Below, piece after piece: positions 47,986-59,949 of a stretch of 64,000 bases of DNA. The stretch comes from Flaccisagitta enflata (taxonomy: Eukaryota; Chaetognatha; Sagittoidea; Aphragmophora): NCBI GenBank assembly GCA_965153355.1, contig OZ231128.1:35836001-35900000 (forward strand). Direction: 5' to 3'. Position numbers and translations under genes: made by a program. The notes beneath the pieces are model-generated. The model had not been told where the DNA came from, did not search any database, and saw only the letters and a list, made by a program, of their open reading frames with translations. Every line of letters starts with the position of its first letter. Position 1 is the first letter of the stretch.

Positions 47986-49164
47986 AAAAAAGAAAATGCG
48001 TATTTATGATGGTGCAGTTGTTATTGTGTGTGTGTTTGTGTTGGAGTGGGGGTTAGGAGTTGGGGTTGGGGTAAGGCTGGGGGTTGGATGGCCCTGCTGA
48101 CTGAGTCACTAGCGATATTGTGACCCGCGTTACGCATTTTTTAGGTGCGACAAAGCACCTCTATAACTGTCTGTGTCTGTTGTTCAGTCGGTTGGTTGGA
48201 TGAATGATTTTTAGTTGCTTGCTAAGGGACTAATCAGAGGATATGTTCATTGGTTGGGTGTGACTCTAAAAGAGCCTTTCTCATTGAGAGGGAGTGTTGA
48301 TTGAATAAAGGGATGCGCCACTTTTCTTGCCCATCCACAAAACAGCTCCCAACCACCCACAAAACTGCCCCTGTCCACCAGAATAACTGCTTCTGCCCAT
48401 TCCAAGCGATTCCGTATCAGTCGTGTTTCCGCGTTTCCTCGTTTTTGTCCTGTGCAGATGTCCAGCATGTGCATCTGTTCTATCCACGCCCCTGCCCTTT
48501 CATGAATAAGACTGATGTGTCAGTCGGTGGGTCGCTCAGCCCTCTATTTGGTTCAGAATTAAGGATTGCTTTTGACAAGAAAAGCAGATAAAAAAATTGT
48601 TATCATTTATGACTGAAATAAAATCTTATTTCAACAAATCAAATCAAATTTATGAATGAGAGAATGAATGAATGAATGAATGAATGAATGAATGAATGAA
48701 TGAATATGCATACAAAGTATGGATGATTGAAGTTATAGACAACTGCTGAATGTGTAATCGCAAGCTAACATCCAGATTATAACAATCAAATTATGACATG
48801 ATGAAAAAATGAGCAAAAAATGGCTTTTTATTGCTTTTATTGACTTATAATTAAGCAAATTAATAAAGAATTTTAAAAAAAATTGGATATTTCATATAGA
48901 TTGAGATATAATAACAATATTTTGAAGTATTTTATTATTGAATATACTTGAAAAATATGAAAAAATCTCATTATATTGTGAAAATCATTATTAAATATTA
49001 AATTATTAATATTTAGCTAATCAAAATAGATTTTGCATTAATTTTTTTTGTTTTGTAATCAGAAAGTGATATACTATGTTACCATGAAGAAAAAAATGTT
49101 TTATGACACTTTGATTTTTTAACCTTGGTGACTACCAAATTTCACGCGATCTTGCACCGTGTCC
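47280..49164. repeat. Duplicated segment, copy 2, with long (GAAA)n
   Basis: It has the same order as 39960-41503 but a longer GAAA region (47280-48000). The non-repetitive part matches closely: GCGTATTTATGATGGTGCAG ... CTCATTGAGAGGGAGTGTTG ... GAAT run ... AGAAAGTGATATACTATGTT ... CACGCGATCTTGCACCGTGT C. The HLE-related GGTCGGTTGG run of copy 1 is much shorter here. Confidence 0.8.
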
Positions 49165-49167
49165 TTA

Positions 49168-49340
49168 TCAATACAATTTAGCCTCATCAGAGCGATTTTG
49201 GAATTTATTCCTAGTAAGAGTTACAACGAAACTAGCTAAAATTAACACTTTGGGTATGCTAAAATGCACTAGTTTTTAAGCCGTAATTCTATACTGGGAA
49301 TGAAATTCCAAAATCGCTCTGATAAGGTTAATTGTATTGA
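49168..49340. mobile_element. 173-bp foldback MITE, TA duplication
   Basis: TCAATACAATTTAGCCTCAT and CAGAGCGATTTTGGAATTT on the left are inverted at 49295-49340. TA flanks at 49166-49167 and 49341-49342. It lies exactly at the end of duplicated segment copy 2. Confidence 0.8.
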
Positions 49341-49392
49341 TATAAACTTCAATTCCCCATCTTATATGTCTTTCTTCAATCTGCGGTTGAGG

Positions 49393-51498
49393 CTGTAGGG
49401 GGTAGGACAGGGGTTCTGACACAAATTTTGGCAGATCCTTCTTGTTAACGGCACTTTGGCTCCAAAATCAATGCTAGTAATGTTCTGCCTTCAAAGAAGT
49501 CGCATTGGGTATCAGAAATTGTGTCCACATACCCCCACCCCCCTCAGAAGGTAGTGACCTCTAAATATTAAGCAATTTGCCTTCTTTTGCTAATAAATTC
49601 TAAATGGATCATTCAAAAAGCCTGGTGATGGTCTCATTTGAAAGGTATTTACGTGGAGAACATGAAAGATTACTGATATGAAAGAGGGGTCCCAAGGGGG
49701 GGCCCTTACTGATATGAAAGAGGGATCCCAAGGGGGACCCTTAAGGGGCAACTAAAGTGATTGAAGGAGCCCCAAAGCATCTAATACATGAAAATGTGCA
49801 ATGATTTGTTAAAAAACTAGATAATGGTGTTATTTAAAACGTTTCTACCCATAGAATATGAAAAATTACTGATTTGGAAGAGGGGGCTCCAAAGGGGGCC
49901 CTAAAGAACCCCAAAGAGGTTAAAGGGGCCCTTGAAGGATCTATAACCATGAAAATGTAGATTGGACTCTTTGATAAATCTGATTGTGGTGTTTTTGGAA
50001 GGTATCTACGTGGAGAACATGAAATGTTATTGACATGGATGATGGGGTCCCTAGGTGGCCGCTTAGGGCCCCCAAAGGGATTGAAGAGGACCCCAAAGGA
50101 TCTTAAGTCTTGAAAATTTAAAATGAATTGTTCAAATTGTAGTGGTCTCATTTGGAAGGTATTTACATAAAAAACATAAAACGTTACTGATATGGAAAAT
50201 TTGGTTCCCAGGGGACCCTTAAGGAGCCGCTAAGGAGTCAAAGAGGGCCCCAATGAATCCAAAATCATGAATATCTTGAATTGTCATAGTTTTCTCTAAA
50301 AGACAGACCAAAATAAACAAACAGATAGGTATACAGACAGATAGATGGACAAAAAGACAGAGACAAATGGGTGGATAAACCAAGAGAGTGAGAGTGCAGA
50401 GTGTGGAGTTCAGTTGAGTTTAGCTGGACAATCAGTTATGGATGTCAACTCCTATGTGTCAAGATAAACAAATCTTGACACGCAGGGTTGACATCCATGA
50501 CTGATTGACCAGCTAAACTCAGCTAAACTCCACACTCTGCGGTTTCACTCTCTTTGTTTGTCCACTTATTTGTGTCTGTCTTTTTATCGTCTGTCTGTCT
50601 GTATACCTATATTTGTTTATTTCAGTCTGTCTTTTCGAGAAAACTATGACAATTCAAGATTTCATGATTTTGGATTCGTTGGGGCCCTGTTTTACTCATG
50701 AGCGGCTCCTCAGGGGGCCCCCTGGGAACCAAATTTTCCATATCAGTAACGTTTTATGTTTTTTGTAAATACTGTAAAATGAACCACTTTCAGGCACACC
50801 CATTTGAACAATTCATTTCAAATTTTCAAGACTTTAGATCCTTTAAGGTCCTCTTCACTCCCTTTGGGGGAGCTAAGCAGCCACCTTGGGACCTTATCAT
50901 CCATGTCAATAGCATGTCATGTTCTCCACGTAGATACCTTCCAAAAACACCACAATCAGATTTATCAAAAAGTCCAATCTACATTTTCATGGTTATGGAT
51001 ACTTCAAGAGCCACTTTAACCTCTTTGGGGTTCTTTAGGGGGCCCCTTTGGAACCCCCTCTTCCATATCAGTAATTTTTCATATTCTATAGGTAGAAATG
51101 TTTTAAATGACACCATTACCTGGTTTTTTTAACAATCATTGCGCATTTTCATGTATTGAATGCTCTGGGGCCTTCAGTCGCAGGGAAGCGACCTTAGGAC
51201 CCTGCTATATCAGTGTCTCATATTCTGCGTAAATACCTTTCAAATGAGACCATCAGCAAGCTTTTTGAGTGATCCATCTAGAATTTATTAGCAAAAGAAG
51301 GCGAATTGCTTAAACTTTAGAGATCACCACCTACTGAGGAGTGGGGGGGTGGCAGTCACTATTTCCTGATACCTAATGCAACTTACGAAGGCAGAACATT
51401 GATAGTACATTGATTTTGAGCCAAAGTGCCGTTAACAAGAAGGATCTGCCAAAATTTGTGTCAGAACCCCTGTCCTAGTAGGGGGGTGGGTGCTACAG
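49393..51498. mobile_element. 2.1-kb palindrome (foldback element) with internal repeats
   Basis: CTGTAGGGGGTAGGACAGGG (49393) is mirrored by CCCTGTCCTAGTAGGGGGGT ... CTACAG (51498). The arms match inwards through GCAGATCCTTCTTGTTAACG, GGTATTTACGTGGAGAACAT and finally CAGTTATGGATGTCAACTCC against GGTTGACATCCATGACTGAT. The turning point is near 50465. Within each arm a ~160-bp unit (ATGAAAATGTAGATTGGACT, ACTGATATGGAAGAGGGGTC-like) recurs about four times. Non-coding. Confidence 0.8.
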
Positions 51499-51617
51499 TT
51501 TTTGGGTGGTTAACTTCTTGTATTTCACTTTTGTCTGTTGAGGAAATACGGTACCTGTAACGGCTTTACTACTTGCCTTTTTTGCGTGAGCTCTGAAATT
51601 TTTTTGCGACTTTTCAG
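51499..51617. other. Putative intron end upstream of the exon candidate
   Basis: T-rich sequence ending in a good acceptor. Confidence 0.3.
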
Positions 51618-51709
51618 GAGAACTAAAGACAAGAACGACGAAACAAATGATTGATGAGGAGAAACGAGATGATTCTTCTGGCTTCTCCAACTTGAGACTC
51701 GTTGCTGGG
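51618..51709 (+). CDS. Orphan exon candidate
   Basis: Strong splice sites on both sides: TTTTTTTGCGACTTTTCAG ends at 51617 and GGG|GTAAGA starts at 51710. Entering with two bases, the frame is open for 30 codons (ELKTRTTKQMIDEEKRDDSS, then GFSNLRLVAG) and leaves in phase 0. SNLRLVAG resembles an Ig E strand, and the position suits the IgSF gene. Its entry phase (1) does not follow directly from E4 (2), so at least one exon would be missing in between. A long frame on the opposite strand is basic and less convincing. Confidence 0.35.
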
Positions 51710-52460
51710 GTAAGAAATGGACTTTGTGACAAACTGACAATCTGTCGGTCTTCTGTTGCTTTTTGTCAATCTTTTGTGTCTTTTTTTGTCTACATTTCTT
51801 ATGACATGGTCTCCGGAAATTCGCTATTTTCACTGCCGCAGCCAATTTTTCACTTAATAGAAAAATCGATCAAACATTTCCACTGAAGGGTCCGGAATAT
51901 GTGGAAGTGTACACTCACTAAAAATTTGCATGGAAATCTCGTAGAGATGACTTAAACAGTGTAAAATGTATCAATATAGTACGAGAAATCAGACATTTTC
52001 TGGAAAAAATTCTCTTTTATCACTAGATAGGACCACACGGAAAACTCATGCATAGAAAATGAGAAATTCAAAAATCTAAAAACATGGCCCTCGTCTAAAG
52101 ACACGTTGGAAGGAAGCCATGTTCTTGGAAATGCAAAAAAGTTTGTCTTGAAGCAGATTAAGAGTTTTCCGTGAGACCTTCTTTAAAATTTTATCACTCA
52201 ATTTTCTTTAAAACCATTTCTTAAGCCATTACTTTTCACTTTTTTTTTACTTATATTGTTGATCTAAGATATTTTCCCCTCCTGCAAACGAGGATTGAAA
52301 AAGCGTATTGATGTAGTTGTTGTTCCGAATCAGCACAGGGACGCAATATTGTAAATAGAAACTAAATATGTAGTATGTTAAATTAACTGGCAAGAAAATC
52401 GCGTACTCAAAAGAAGCGTGTCTTATCTTATTTTTCTTATTTCAATTCCTTCTCTTATCT
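51710..52460. other. AT-rich, presumed intron; nothing recognised
   Basis: No repeats of the families above. Confidence 0.4.
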
Positions 52461-52464
52461 TTCA

Positions 52465-52475
52465 GTCTTGCTTTT

Positions 52476-52519
<44 letters not shown>

Positions 52520-52600
52520 TTTCATTCTTTCATTCTTTCATTCTTTCTTTCTTTCTTTTTGTCTTTCGCTCTTTCTTTCTTCACTTTTATTTCTTTTCAC
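52465..52600. repeat. (CTTT)n with ATTC interruptions
   Basis: Tetranucleotide tract. Confidence 0.9.
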
Positions 52601-52669
52601 CGCGATACGTCCATGCCACAAGGTCTGGGTGGAGCTAGTTTTTTTTTGTTTTTTTTTTTTTGCTGAAGC

Positions 52670-52910
52670 GCAACACATTAAGAAGCCCGGACCGTCCGTT
52701 GGTCCGTCCGTCCGTGATGATCGAGTTGAAAAGTGTGAAAAGGTACGTTTATAATTCTGCAGTTGGGATTGTCTGTGTGTGCGTGACTGTGCGTGTGTGT
52801 GGGATAGGGGGTCGTGCGTGGGGGTTATACACCCCTGCCCACCCGTTCGCAATGACATTGTGACCCGCTTCACTCGCTTCTTGTTTGGTTTGTATCTCTA
52901 GAGTCGCTTG
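52670..52910 (+). mobile_element. HLE sub-type B copy with GT-rich core
   Basis: GCCCGGACCGTCCGTTGGTC, CGTCCGTGATGATCGAGTTG, AAAAGTGTGAAAAGGTACG, a GTGTGTGCGTG run, CCCCTGCCCACCCGTTCGCA then ATGACATTGTGACCCGC. This 3' variant (ending in ..ATTGTGACCC) also occurs at 40360, 48110 and, reversed, at 43805 and 59967. Confidence 0.55.
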
Positions 52911-53109
52911 CACGCGAATATAAAATCAATTCTCTCGCTCTGTCGCTCCGTTGGTTCGTCCATCGGGAACACTTTCTTGTGCTTTTAGGGAACACATAGG
53001 CATACACTGCCGTCTCACATAAGGTTTGAGACAAGAATGATATTACTATGCGGTTTTTTGCATTTTTGTAGAGTTCATGAGTATACAAACCAAGGACTAT
53101 CAAGTAGAA

Positions 53110-53460
53110 AATCTTTCCCAAGGCGCTTTTTGAAAAAAATGAAAAATTCAACATTTTTAGCTTCATTTTGCATAGACAATTTTTCAGGTTGGTTTGACCT
53201 ATCTATCGACAGCATTATGATAATCCTCATGAAATTCCCTTTCATTTGATAGGTCGCACTATATAATTTTCACTAAAAATAAAATTTCATTTTTAAAGCC
53301 ACCGTTACAAAATTACAACGGTGGCCTAAAATAAAAATTATGCTGTCAGAAAATAGGTCATATCAACCTGAAAAATTCCCCATGAAAAACTTTGTATAAG
53401 GGGTGATTTTCATTTCTTTGAATTAATTAGAACACTTTTCAAATTTAAAAAAAAAAAACT
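53110..53460. mobile_element. Foldback MITE with GATAGGTCGCACTATATA centre
   Basis: CAATTTTTCAGGTTGGTTTG and ACCTATC on the left pair with ATAGGTCATATCAACCTGAA AAATT on the right. The centre has TTTGATAGGTCGCACTATAT and a GCCACCGTTACAAAATTACA hairpin, as at 32217-32797. Confidence 0.6.
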
Positions 53461-53759
53461 GCTTTAGTTAAGAAAAAGAAAGCAGGGTATCTCACATAAT
53501 TTTTAACTAGGAATCTGAATCTGGCCTCAGATTTAAGAAATAAATTGTCAAATAATGATTTTGATGCTTTGGATAAGCCATTTTTCAGGTACCATTGGAT
53601 GAATGAATGAGAACATCCATGGTGCTAGAATTTTTATAATACATTTCATACAAATCAAAACAAAAAATCTAGGCCCTCCTTTGTGTCTCAGCATGAAAAA
53701 AAAATGAATTCTCCTCAGCGTAAAACACACTCACACACAGAAAATTACAACTGCAGCAT

Positions 53760-53862
53760 CACAATGCGCGTTTTCAACTTTTCAACTCGATCACCATGGA
53801 CCGACGGACCAACAGACCAACGGACCGACGGACGCACGAAGCGGACACGCAACTAAAAAGAC
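53760..53862 (-). mobile_element. HLE sub-type B 5' end (reverse)
   Basis: CGCGTTTTCAACTTTTCAAC, CTCGATCACCATGGACC, GGACCGAC run, AGCGGACACGCAACTAAAAA. Confidence 0.6.
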
Positions 53863-53889
53863 TAACTGATCAACTGGAAGACGCGACAT

Positions 53890-54500
53890 ATTGACTGATG
53901 GTGTTCGAGAAGCGGCCACTCGACAAAAAATGGGCGTGTTTCCAGTGACGACCAAAAACGCGCTTCTTCCTGTGAAACGCGATCACAGCGTGAACACATA
54001 TTCTAGAATTTCAATTGTCCCACGAGGGAGTGGGAAAGTCAGTGAGCGAGCCCGTGAACGGAGTGAGCAGTAGAGGTGGGGGAAATGCACCTTAGTCAAC
54101 AGATCGAGTTGCACGTGAAGGAAATGTTATGATATGATGAGAATAGATAGTATGCCAAGTTTCAGGGCCTTTGGAACAGTTTCAGCCTAGCCCTCCACCC
54201 TCCTGATTTCCCATAGAAAATGTATAGGAATGATTTTGGCCTCAAAAGTTTCCTATCTTTTATAATGGGGCAGGAGGGGGGTGGAGGGCTAGGCTAAAAC
54301 TGTTCCAAAGGCCCTGAAACTTGGCATACTATTTATTCTTATCATATTATGACATTTCCTTCACGTGCAACTTGATCTGTTGACTAAAGTGCATCTCCCC
54401 CACCTCTAGTGAGCAGAGTGAGCGGTGCGAGTGAACAAACGTACCGAGCGACCGAGTGGCCCGTAAAAAACGCGGTTGTCACGAGTAGAAACAGACCCAA
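53890..54500. repeat. Dispersed core sequence, inverted relative to 23670-24790, split by a palindrome
   Basis: GGGCGTGTTTCCAGTGACGA, CCAAAAACGCG and CAGCGTGAACACATATTCTA are the reverse complement of the core at 23685-23716 and 24712-24775. This copy serves as the empty site for the 992-bp element. It is itself split at GAGCAG|TA by the element at 54073-54406. Confidence 0.6.
54073..54406. mobile_element. 334-bp near-perfect palindrome, TA duplication
   Basis: GAGGTGGGGGAAATGCACCT to GTGCATCTCCCCCACCTC, with arms of roughly 150 bp almost identical (for example ATACTATgcCAAGTTTCAGG). TA at 54071-54072 and 54407-54408. The non-palindromic centre is about 50 bases. Confidence 0.85.
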
Positions 54501-54884
54501 TATCAAATGAAAAGACAAATGCGACGCCACGCAAATAGCTTGACTTCAATCTAGATTCCAGTTTCGATCAATTCTGCTGCGTCATCACGTTATCTTTTAT
54601 CGCCATTCTTGCTTTGAATAATTAGTCGAGTAGTTTTAGCATTGTCAGCCAGCCATCGTATATCATTATGCATGCTATGTATACTTACTCCTCTGTCAGT
54701 ATTCAGCAGACAGCAGTCACAGCTAAATTTGATGACCCAGTTTTTCAGTCGTTTTTTTTTTTGTTATTTTGTCAACCCTAAGTGTAAACCACTTGAGCAA
54801 AAAGAAACAAACCGTTCCAGCCGTGATTTTGGCCCATTCCGCTTATTATTCCGGAACCGATTTCTGACCCCTTCTTTTTCTTTT
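54501..54884. other. No gene recognised
   Basis: Mixed sequence, one T run at 54755. Confidence 0.4.
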
Positions 54885-55091
54885 CAGTCGCGTACTACGC
54901 GACTCTCTACCACACTTTGTCCGTCCGTCTGTTGGTTGGTCGATGGTTGGTCGGTTGGTCCCCTATTGACTTTTTTGGCATTTTTGAGGGTTTTGAGCTC
55001 ACTGCTCCTGCCCAAAGGCCCCAGTGACCTTGTCTATCACTTCCCCTGCCAACCTGCACGCGACTAGGGTAGCCGTGTATCCGGCCTTGTT
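54885..55091 (+). mobile_element. Reference-quality complete HLE sub-type A copy
   Basis: CAGTCGCGTACTACGCGACT, CTACCACACTTTGTCCGTCC, GGTTGGTCGATGGTTGGTCG, TTTTTGGCATTTTTGAGGGT, GAGCTCACTGCTCCTGCCCA, CCTGCACGCGACTAGGGTAG, CCGTGTATCCGGCCTTGTT. All modules are present in 207 bp with no nested insert. Confidence 0.85.
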
Positions 55092-55114
55092 CTTTTGCTT
55101 TATCTTTCGTCATT

Positions 55115-55835
<721 letters not shown>

Positions 55836-55956
55836 TTCTTCTTCATATCCGTTTTGAATGCTTCAAAACGCCTCCGGAATTTTAGTACGATTTCATCTTA
55901 ATGCGTACAAATCATTCAAAATTGATTTTGATGCAGAAATTAAAAATTACTCGTCG

Positions 55957-55961
<5 letters not shown>

Positions 55962-56002
<41 letters not shown>
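55962..56002. repeat. (GA)n microsatellite
   Basis: Pure GA tract. Confidence 0.9.
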
Positions 56003-56005
<3 letters not shown>

Positions 56006-56138
56006 AGACTGAGACTTACGGAGATAGACTGAGAACCGAAGTAGGAAAGAAAGAGAAACCAGGATACAAGGAGAGTGCGCTTCGATGATAAGAGTGGAAA
56101 TAAATAGGCAAAGCTAAAATTCAGTGAAAAGGAGAAAA

Positions 56139-56319
56139 CAAGGCCAGACACACGGGTACCGAAATCACGTGTGGGTGGGCAAGGGCAGTAATGAAGTGGG
56201 CCTACCATACATTTGGGCTAACAGTAATGCTGAAAAAGAAAAAAAATGCCGAAAAAGCAAAGCCACCGACCGGCCGATCGACAAAGCGGGTTAAAGGGTC
56301 GCGTGCACGCTAGTAAAAA
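56139..56319 (-). mobile_element. Complete HLE sub-type A copy (reverse)
   Basis: ACAAGGCCAGACACACGGGT, ATCACGTGTGGGTGGGCAAG, GGGCTAACAGTAATGC, CACCGACCGGCCGATCGACA, AAGCGGGTTAAAGGGTCGCG, TGCACGCTAGTAAAAAG. Confidence 0.7.
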
Positions 56320-56777
56320 GGAGAGAGAAAAAGAAGGAAATTAGAATTGGGTGATGTATGGCATCGGAGTTCGAGTCGAGGGAAATCGAGTTCGGGGGAT
56401 TAGAATTGCTTATCCCATGATGAATTAAATTAGGTGACACTCTCAAATGGACATTTTCTTTGGGAGAATCGACTAATGACGATGTGGAAGTTCAAGAAGA
56501 ACAAAGACGGATACACCATGTAGTAGTAGCCGCATGTGGGTGGTCCATGGGCTTTAATGCAGGTGGGCAGGGGATGTATGTGGATGGGTAGGGGCTGTTA
56601 AATGGCTGAGCAGGGACAGTAATGCGATCGACCGATTGATGGATTGTTTTTTTTTTAATTTGAAGTTTACTCTAAATTGTATATGTTTTAAAACGAGGCT
56701 GCGTATATGGCTGACCTGATGACATGCGGGTGGGTAGGAGCAGTGATGTAGAGAATTTGGTATAAGTGAAACAACTT
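56320..56777. other. Unassigned, with HLE fragments
   Basis: Fragments of HLE 3' parts at 56505-56620 (ACGGATACACCATGTAGTAG, GCATGTGGGTGG, GGTGGGCAGGGG) and 56693-56750 (ACGAGGCTGCGTATATGGCT, ATGCGGGTGGGTAGGAGCAG). Confidence 0.4.
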
Positions 56778-56913
56778 TTTAGTTCTCTATAAGTGCCTTT
56801 GTCCGTCCGTCGGTCCGTCCGTCCGTCCGTCCGAGTCGAAAAGTGTAAAAACGCGCATTTCCGCCACTGCCCACCCGTCCGCAACTGGTATTGGCCGTGT
56901 ATCCTGCCTTGTT
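56778..56913 (+). mobile_element. Complete HLE sub-type B copy
   Basis: TTTTAGTTCTCTATAAGTGC, CTTTGTCCGTCCGTCGGTCC, CGAGTCGAAAAGTGTAAAAA, CGCGCATTTCCGCC, CTGCCCACCCGTCCGCAACT, GGCCGTGTATCCTGCCTTGT T. The 5' hairpin is degraded. Confidence 0.7.
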
Positions 56914-57462
56914 CTCTTGTGGTTTCCATTAACGGCTAATCCTTGTTATTACGCTGATATTTCATCGAACATTAATAACGGGGTTATCGGATATGACTTT
57001 TTTTCTCTCTCAACGGTAATCATCGGAAATCGAATACCAGTTCCAATGAATCCGGGAAATTATCCTCTTGGCAATATAAGCCTCATTTTTTAAAAGTGGT
57101 TACTGGTTAGTAATACGACTTAAAACTTTTAATGCAAACATCGATTTTAAACTGAAAATCGGTTGAAATTGAAACGTGCGCTCTCAAATGACATGAGAGA
57201 GAGAGAGAGAGAGATATTTGGAAAATTATCTTAAAACAATTTTCATGGAACGCCAGCAAGCTTTCTCAGATGATTTGTGTTTTAATTGATAATGGAAATA
57301 AGCCTTGCTGAACGTCGAACAGTGCACAAATATCGTTTAGAAGATAGGTCCCTATATGAATTATAATCCAACCTACTTTCCTGGCTTAATCCTCGCGCAA
57401 GACCATTCATCTTTTTTCTCCTCATTTTTTTTTCATTCCTGTTCTCATCGTCATTTTTCCAG
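56914..57462. other. No gene recognised; presumed intron
   Basis: AT-rich, with a short GA run at 57190-57214 and a good acceptor at its right end. Confidence 0.35.
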
Positions 57463-57786
<324 letters not shown>

Positions 57787-57821
57787 CTTATCATTCATGT
57801 TCAAAAACGAAAGTTTATCAC

Positions 57822-57868
<47 letters not shown>

Positions 57869-57965
57869 ATAATATTCACGGATGATATAGATAAGATAGA
57901 GTTTCCCGGTTGGTTCGAAAGAGGAAATTGGAAGGAAAATCAGACATTGTTTAAACCTTATCGTT

Positions 57966-58470
57966 TTTAGTCGCGTGCACGCGACTCTACAACCCGCTTT
58001 GTTGTCCGTCCGTCGGACCGTCGGTCACACTTTACTTTTTTTAATACTTTTAGTCCTTTTTGGACATTTTAAGTCATTCTAAGTTATTCTAAGTCATTCT
58101 TAGTCGTTTTGATCTTTTTTTAAGTCATATAAAGTTATACATTAGGTCGCCTAAGCCAATTAGGTCAATTTTGTCACTTAGGTCATCTTTTATCATTTTA
58201 TGACTTGTTTAATGATTTTAGGTCATTTCGATTCATCTTGAGTTATTCAAAGTTAATTTGAGTCAATTCAAGTCATCAACTTATGTATGTTTTGCCTGCG
58301 ACTTATAATGATGTTTTTTATTCGTCACGAAGACAGAAAGCACGTAGCACATCCAATTATCTGTAACTACAGTTGAAATAGCGTAAATATAGTTAAAAGT
58401 TGTATTTAGTAAATATAAATATAAATCTAGATATAGTTGAATATAGGAAAAAGTTATAGGTGTCGGCCTT
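57966..58470 (+). mobile_element. HLE copy with AAGTCATT core
   Basis: TTTAGTCGCGTGCACGCGAC (perfect stem), TCTACAACCCGCTTTGTTGT, GTCCGTCGGACCGTCGGTCA, a degenerate AAGTCATTCTA minisatellite (58050-58280), GCCTGCGACTTATAATGATG, then an AT-rich part ending ATAGGTGTCGGCCTTGTTTG. Confidence 0.65.
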
Positions 58471-58552
58471 GTTTGATGAATGATAGATAAAGGTTATTTA
58501 GCCATTCAGGCGGATTTATGAATAGCAGCCCAAAGGCAGTTAGTGATTAGTA

Positions 58553-58869
58553 GGGTGGTCATGGATAACGGTCGAATTTCAGAAAGTGATACACTCTTGT
58601 TTATTGCATATATATACCAAATTAGAAGGTTTTCCTACAAGGAGAGGTCTGAGTTTGAGATGTCTGAGTCTGAGATTAAACAATGTCGGCAAAACTATAG
58701 GCTTCCTATGGCAATGAAAAATTCCTCATAGCAAGCCTAGAGTTTTACCGACAAGGTTTCTTGTTTGATTTCACACCCCAGCTTGTGAGAAATGCTTCCT
58801 TTGTTGGATTTTTGTGCAACGGGCCCAAGTTTATCAATGTATAAGATTTGACCAAATTCCAGACCACCC
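58553..58869. mobile_element. MITE with GGGTGGTC termini, copy 2
   Basis: GGGTGGTCATGGATAACGGT to CCAAATTCCAGACCACCC, TA on both sides. It inserted 28 bases into a PCE remnant (ATAGCAGCCCAAAGGCAGTT, 58523). Internal palindrome CGGCAAAACTATAGGCTTCC is shared with 27483-27780. Confidence 0.82.
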
Positions 58870-59200
58870 TAGTGAGGAATCCCGCATGACGAGGAAAACC
58901 ACTTTACCCACTTGGATATTTGACCCTTATGTTTTTAATCATAATGGAAAAAACAAACTTGGTAATCCCCTCAGTCTCAAAGAAAAAATAGTAAATCCCC
59001 ACCGCCTTTCCTTGTCCACTGAAAAAAAAATACCGCTGGGGCACTATCAGGAACAATTTGATGACGAATAAATCATAGATATTCTTGACAGTTGGTTTGA
59101 AAAAAGTCGGACGTTGAACGTCGAAGTCGTGACTAAGTTCATCGAAATAATCTAACGTTACAGTAAAATGCTATTGAATACGCCTTTAAGCAAAAAAAAA
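58870..59200. other. No gene recognised
   Basis: AT-rich sequence with no clear exon; may hold the promoter side of the gene starting at 59732. Confidence 0.35.
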
Positions 59201-59209
59201 AAAAAAAAA

Positions 59210-59545
59210 ACAAGGCCGGATACACGGCCACCTGTTGAGGACGGGTGGGCAGGGGCGGAAATGCAACTGTCCGCCACTAAAAATGTTCTAAAACGCTTAT
59301 TTTCCCACTTTTCAACTCGTGATGACGGACGGACCGACGGTCGGACCAATGGACGGACGGACAAAGGGCCTGCTGGGCGACTAAATCCTGCGTACAATGA
59401 AACAAGGTCGGGAACACGCCCAGTCGTTTGTGGATGTGTAGGGGCAGTGCATAGGTGGGCGGGGGCTTTCCAACCATCGTTCCTTCCTACTTACCTACCT
59501 ACGAAAACACCCTCTTAGGGTCGCATAGCAAGCAACGAAAAATTG
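59210..59545 (-). mobile_element. Two successive reverse HLE copies
   Basis: Copy one: ACAAGGCCGGATACACGGCC, GACGGGTGGGCAGGGGCGGA, CCCACTTTTCAACTCGTGAT, GACGGACGGAC run, ending GGGCGACTAAATCC at about 59388. Copy two: AACAAGGTCGGGAACACGCC to TTAGGGTCGCATAGCAAGCA ACGAAAAA at about 59543. Confidence 0.65.
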
Positions 59546-59731
59546 AGTATGAAGTTTCTCAGCTCGTTATTTAAATGCATGAATGTAAGTTTTATTTAAT
59601 AATTTCTCCGGAGACTCGACTGGCGTGAGAATTTTCCCAAACTTCAAGGATCGACCCCACCAAAAAAAAAAAAGATTTGTTAAAAAAAGAGACCAATTCT
59701 TGGTCCAAGACAGAGACTCATAATCAAGAAA

Positions 59732-59807
59732 ATGAGCCACAAGTCTATCAAAATGATTCTGGGCATCACTGCAGTTATTACGGTCTTCCATTTGGCTGGA
59801 TCAAACG
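59732..59807 (+). CDS. Kazal-pentraxin gene, exon 1 (signal peptide)
   Basis: ATG at 59732 opens a frame reading MSHKSIKMILGITAVITVFH then LAGSN. This has a basic start, a 15-residue hydrophobic core and a small-residue end, so it is a textbook secretory signal. The donor AACG|GTACTA at 59808 leaves in phase 1. Without splicing the frame stops 12 bases after the donor sequence starts. It joins in phase to the acceptor at 60199. I prefer this start over the ATG at 60154, because that one lies only 12 bases after a transposon end and gives a poorer signal. Confidence 0.55.
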
Positions 59808-59949
59808 GTACTAGCAGCGAGTAGCAACGGTGAAGCAAAATCGTAATCAATGACTTATGGTATAAGTGATGGACAGATAAAGATGCTCACTGTTCAACTG
59901 ATCAAACGGAGTCAGAAACATACGAACAGCTTGACAGAAAACAAGCAGG

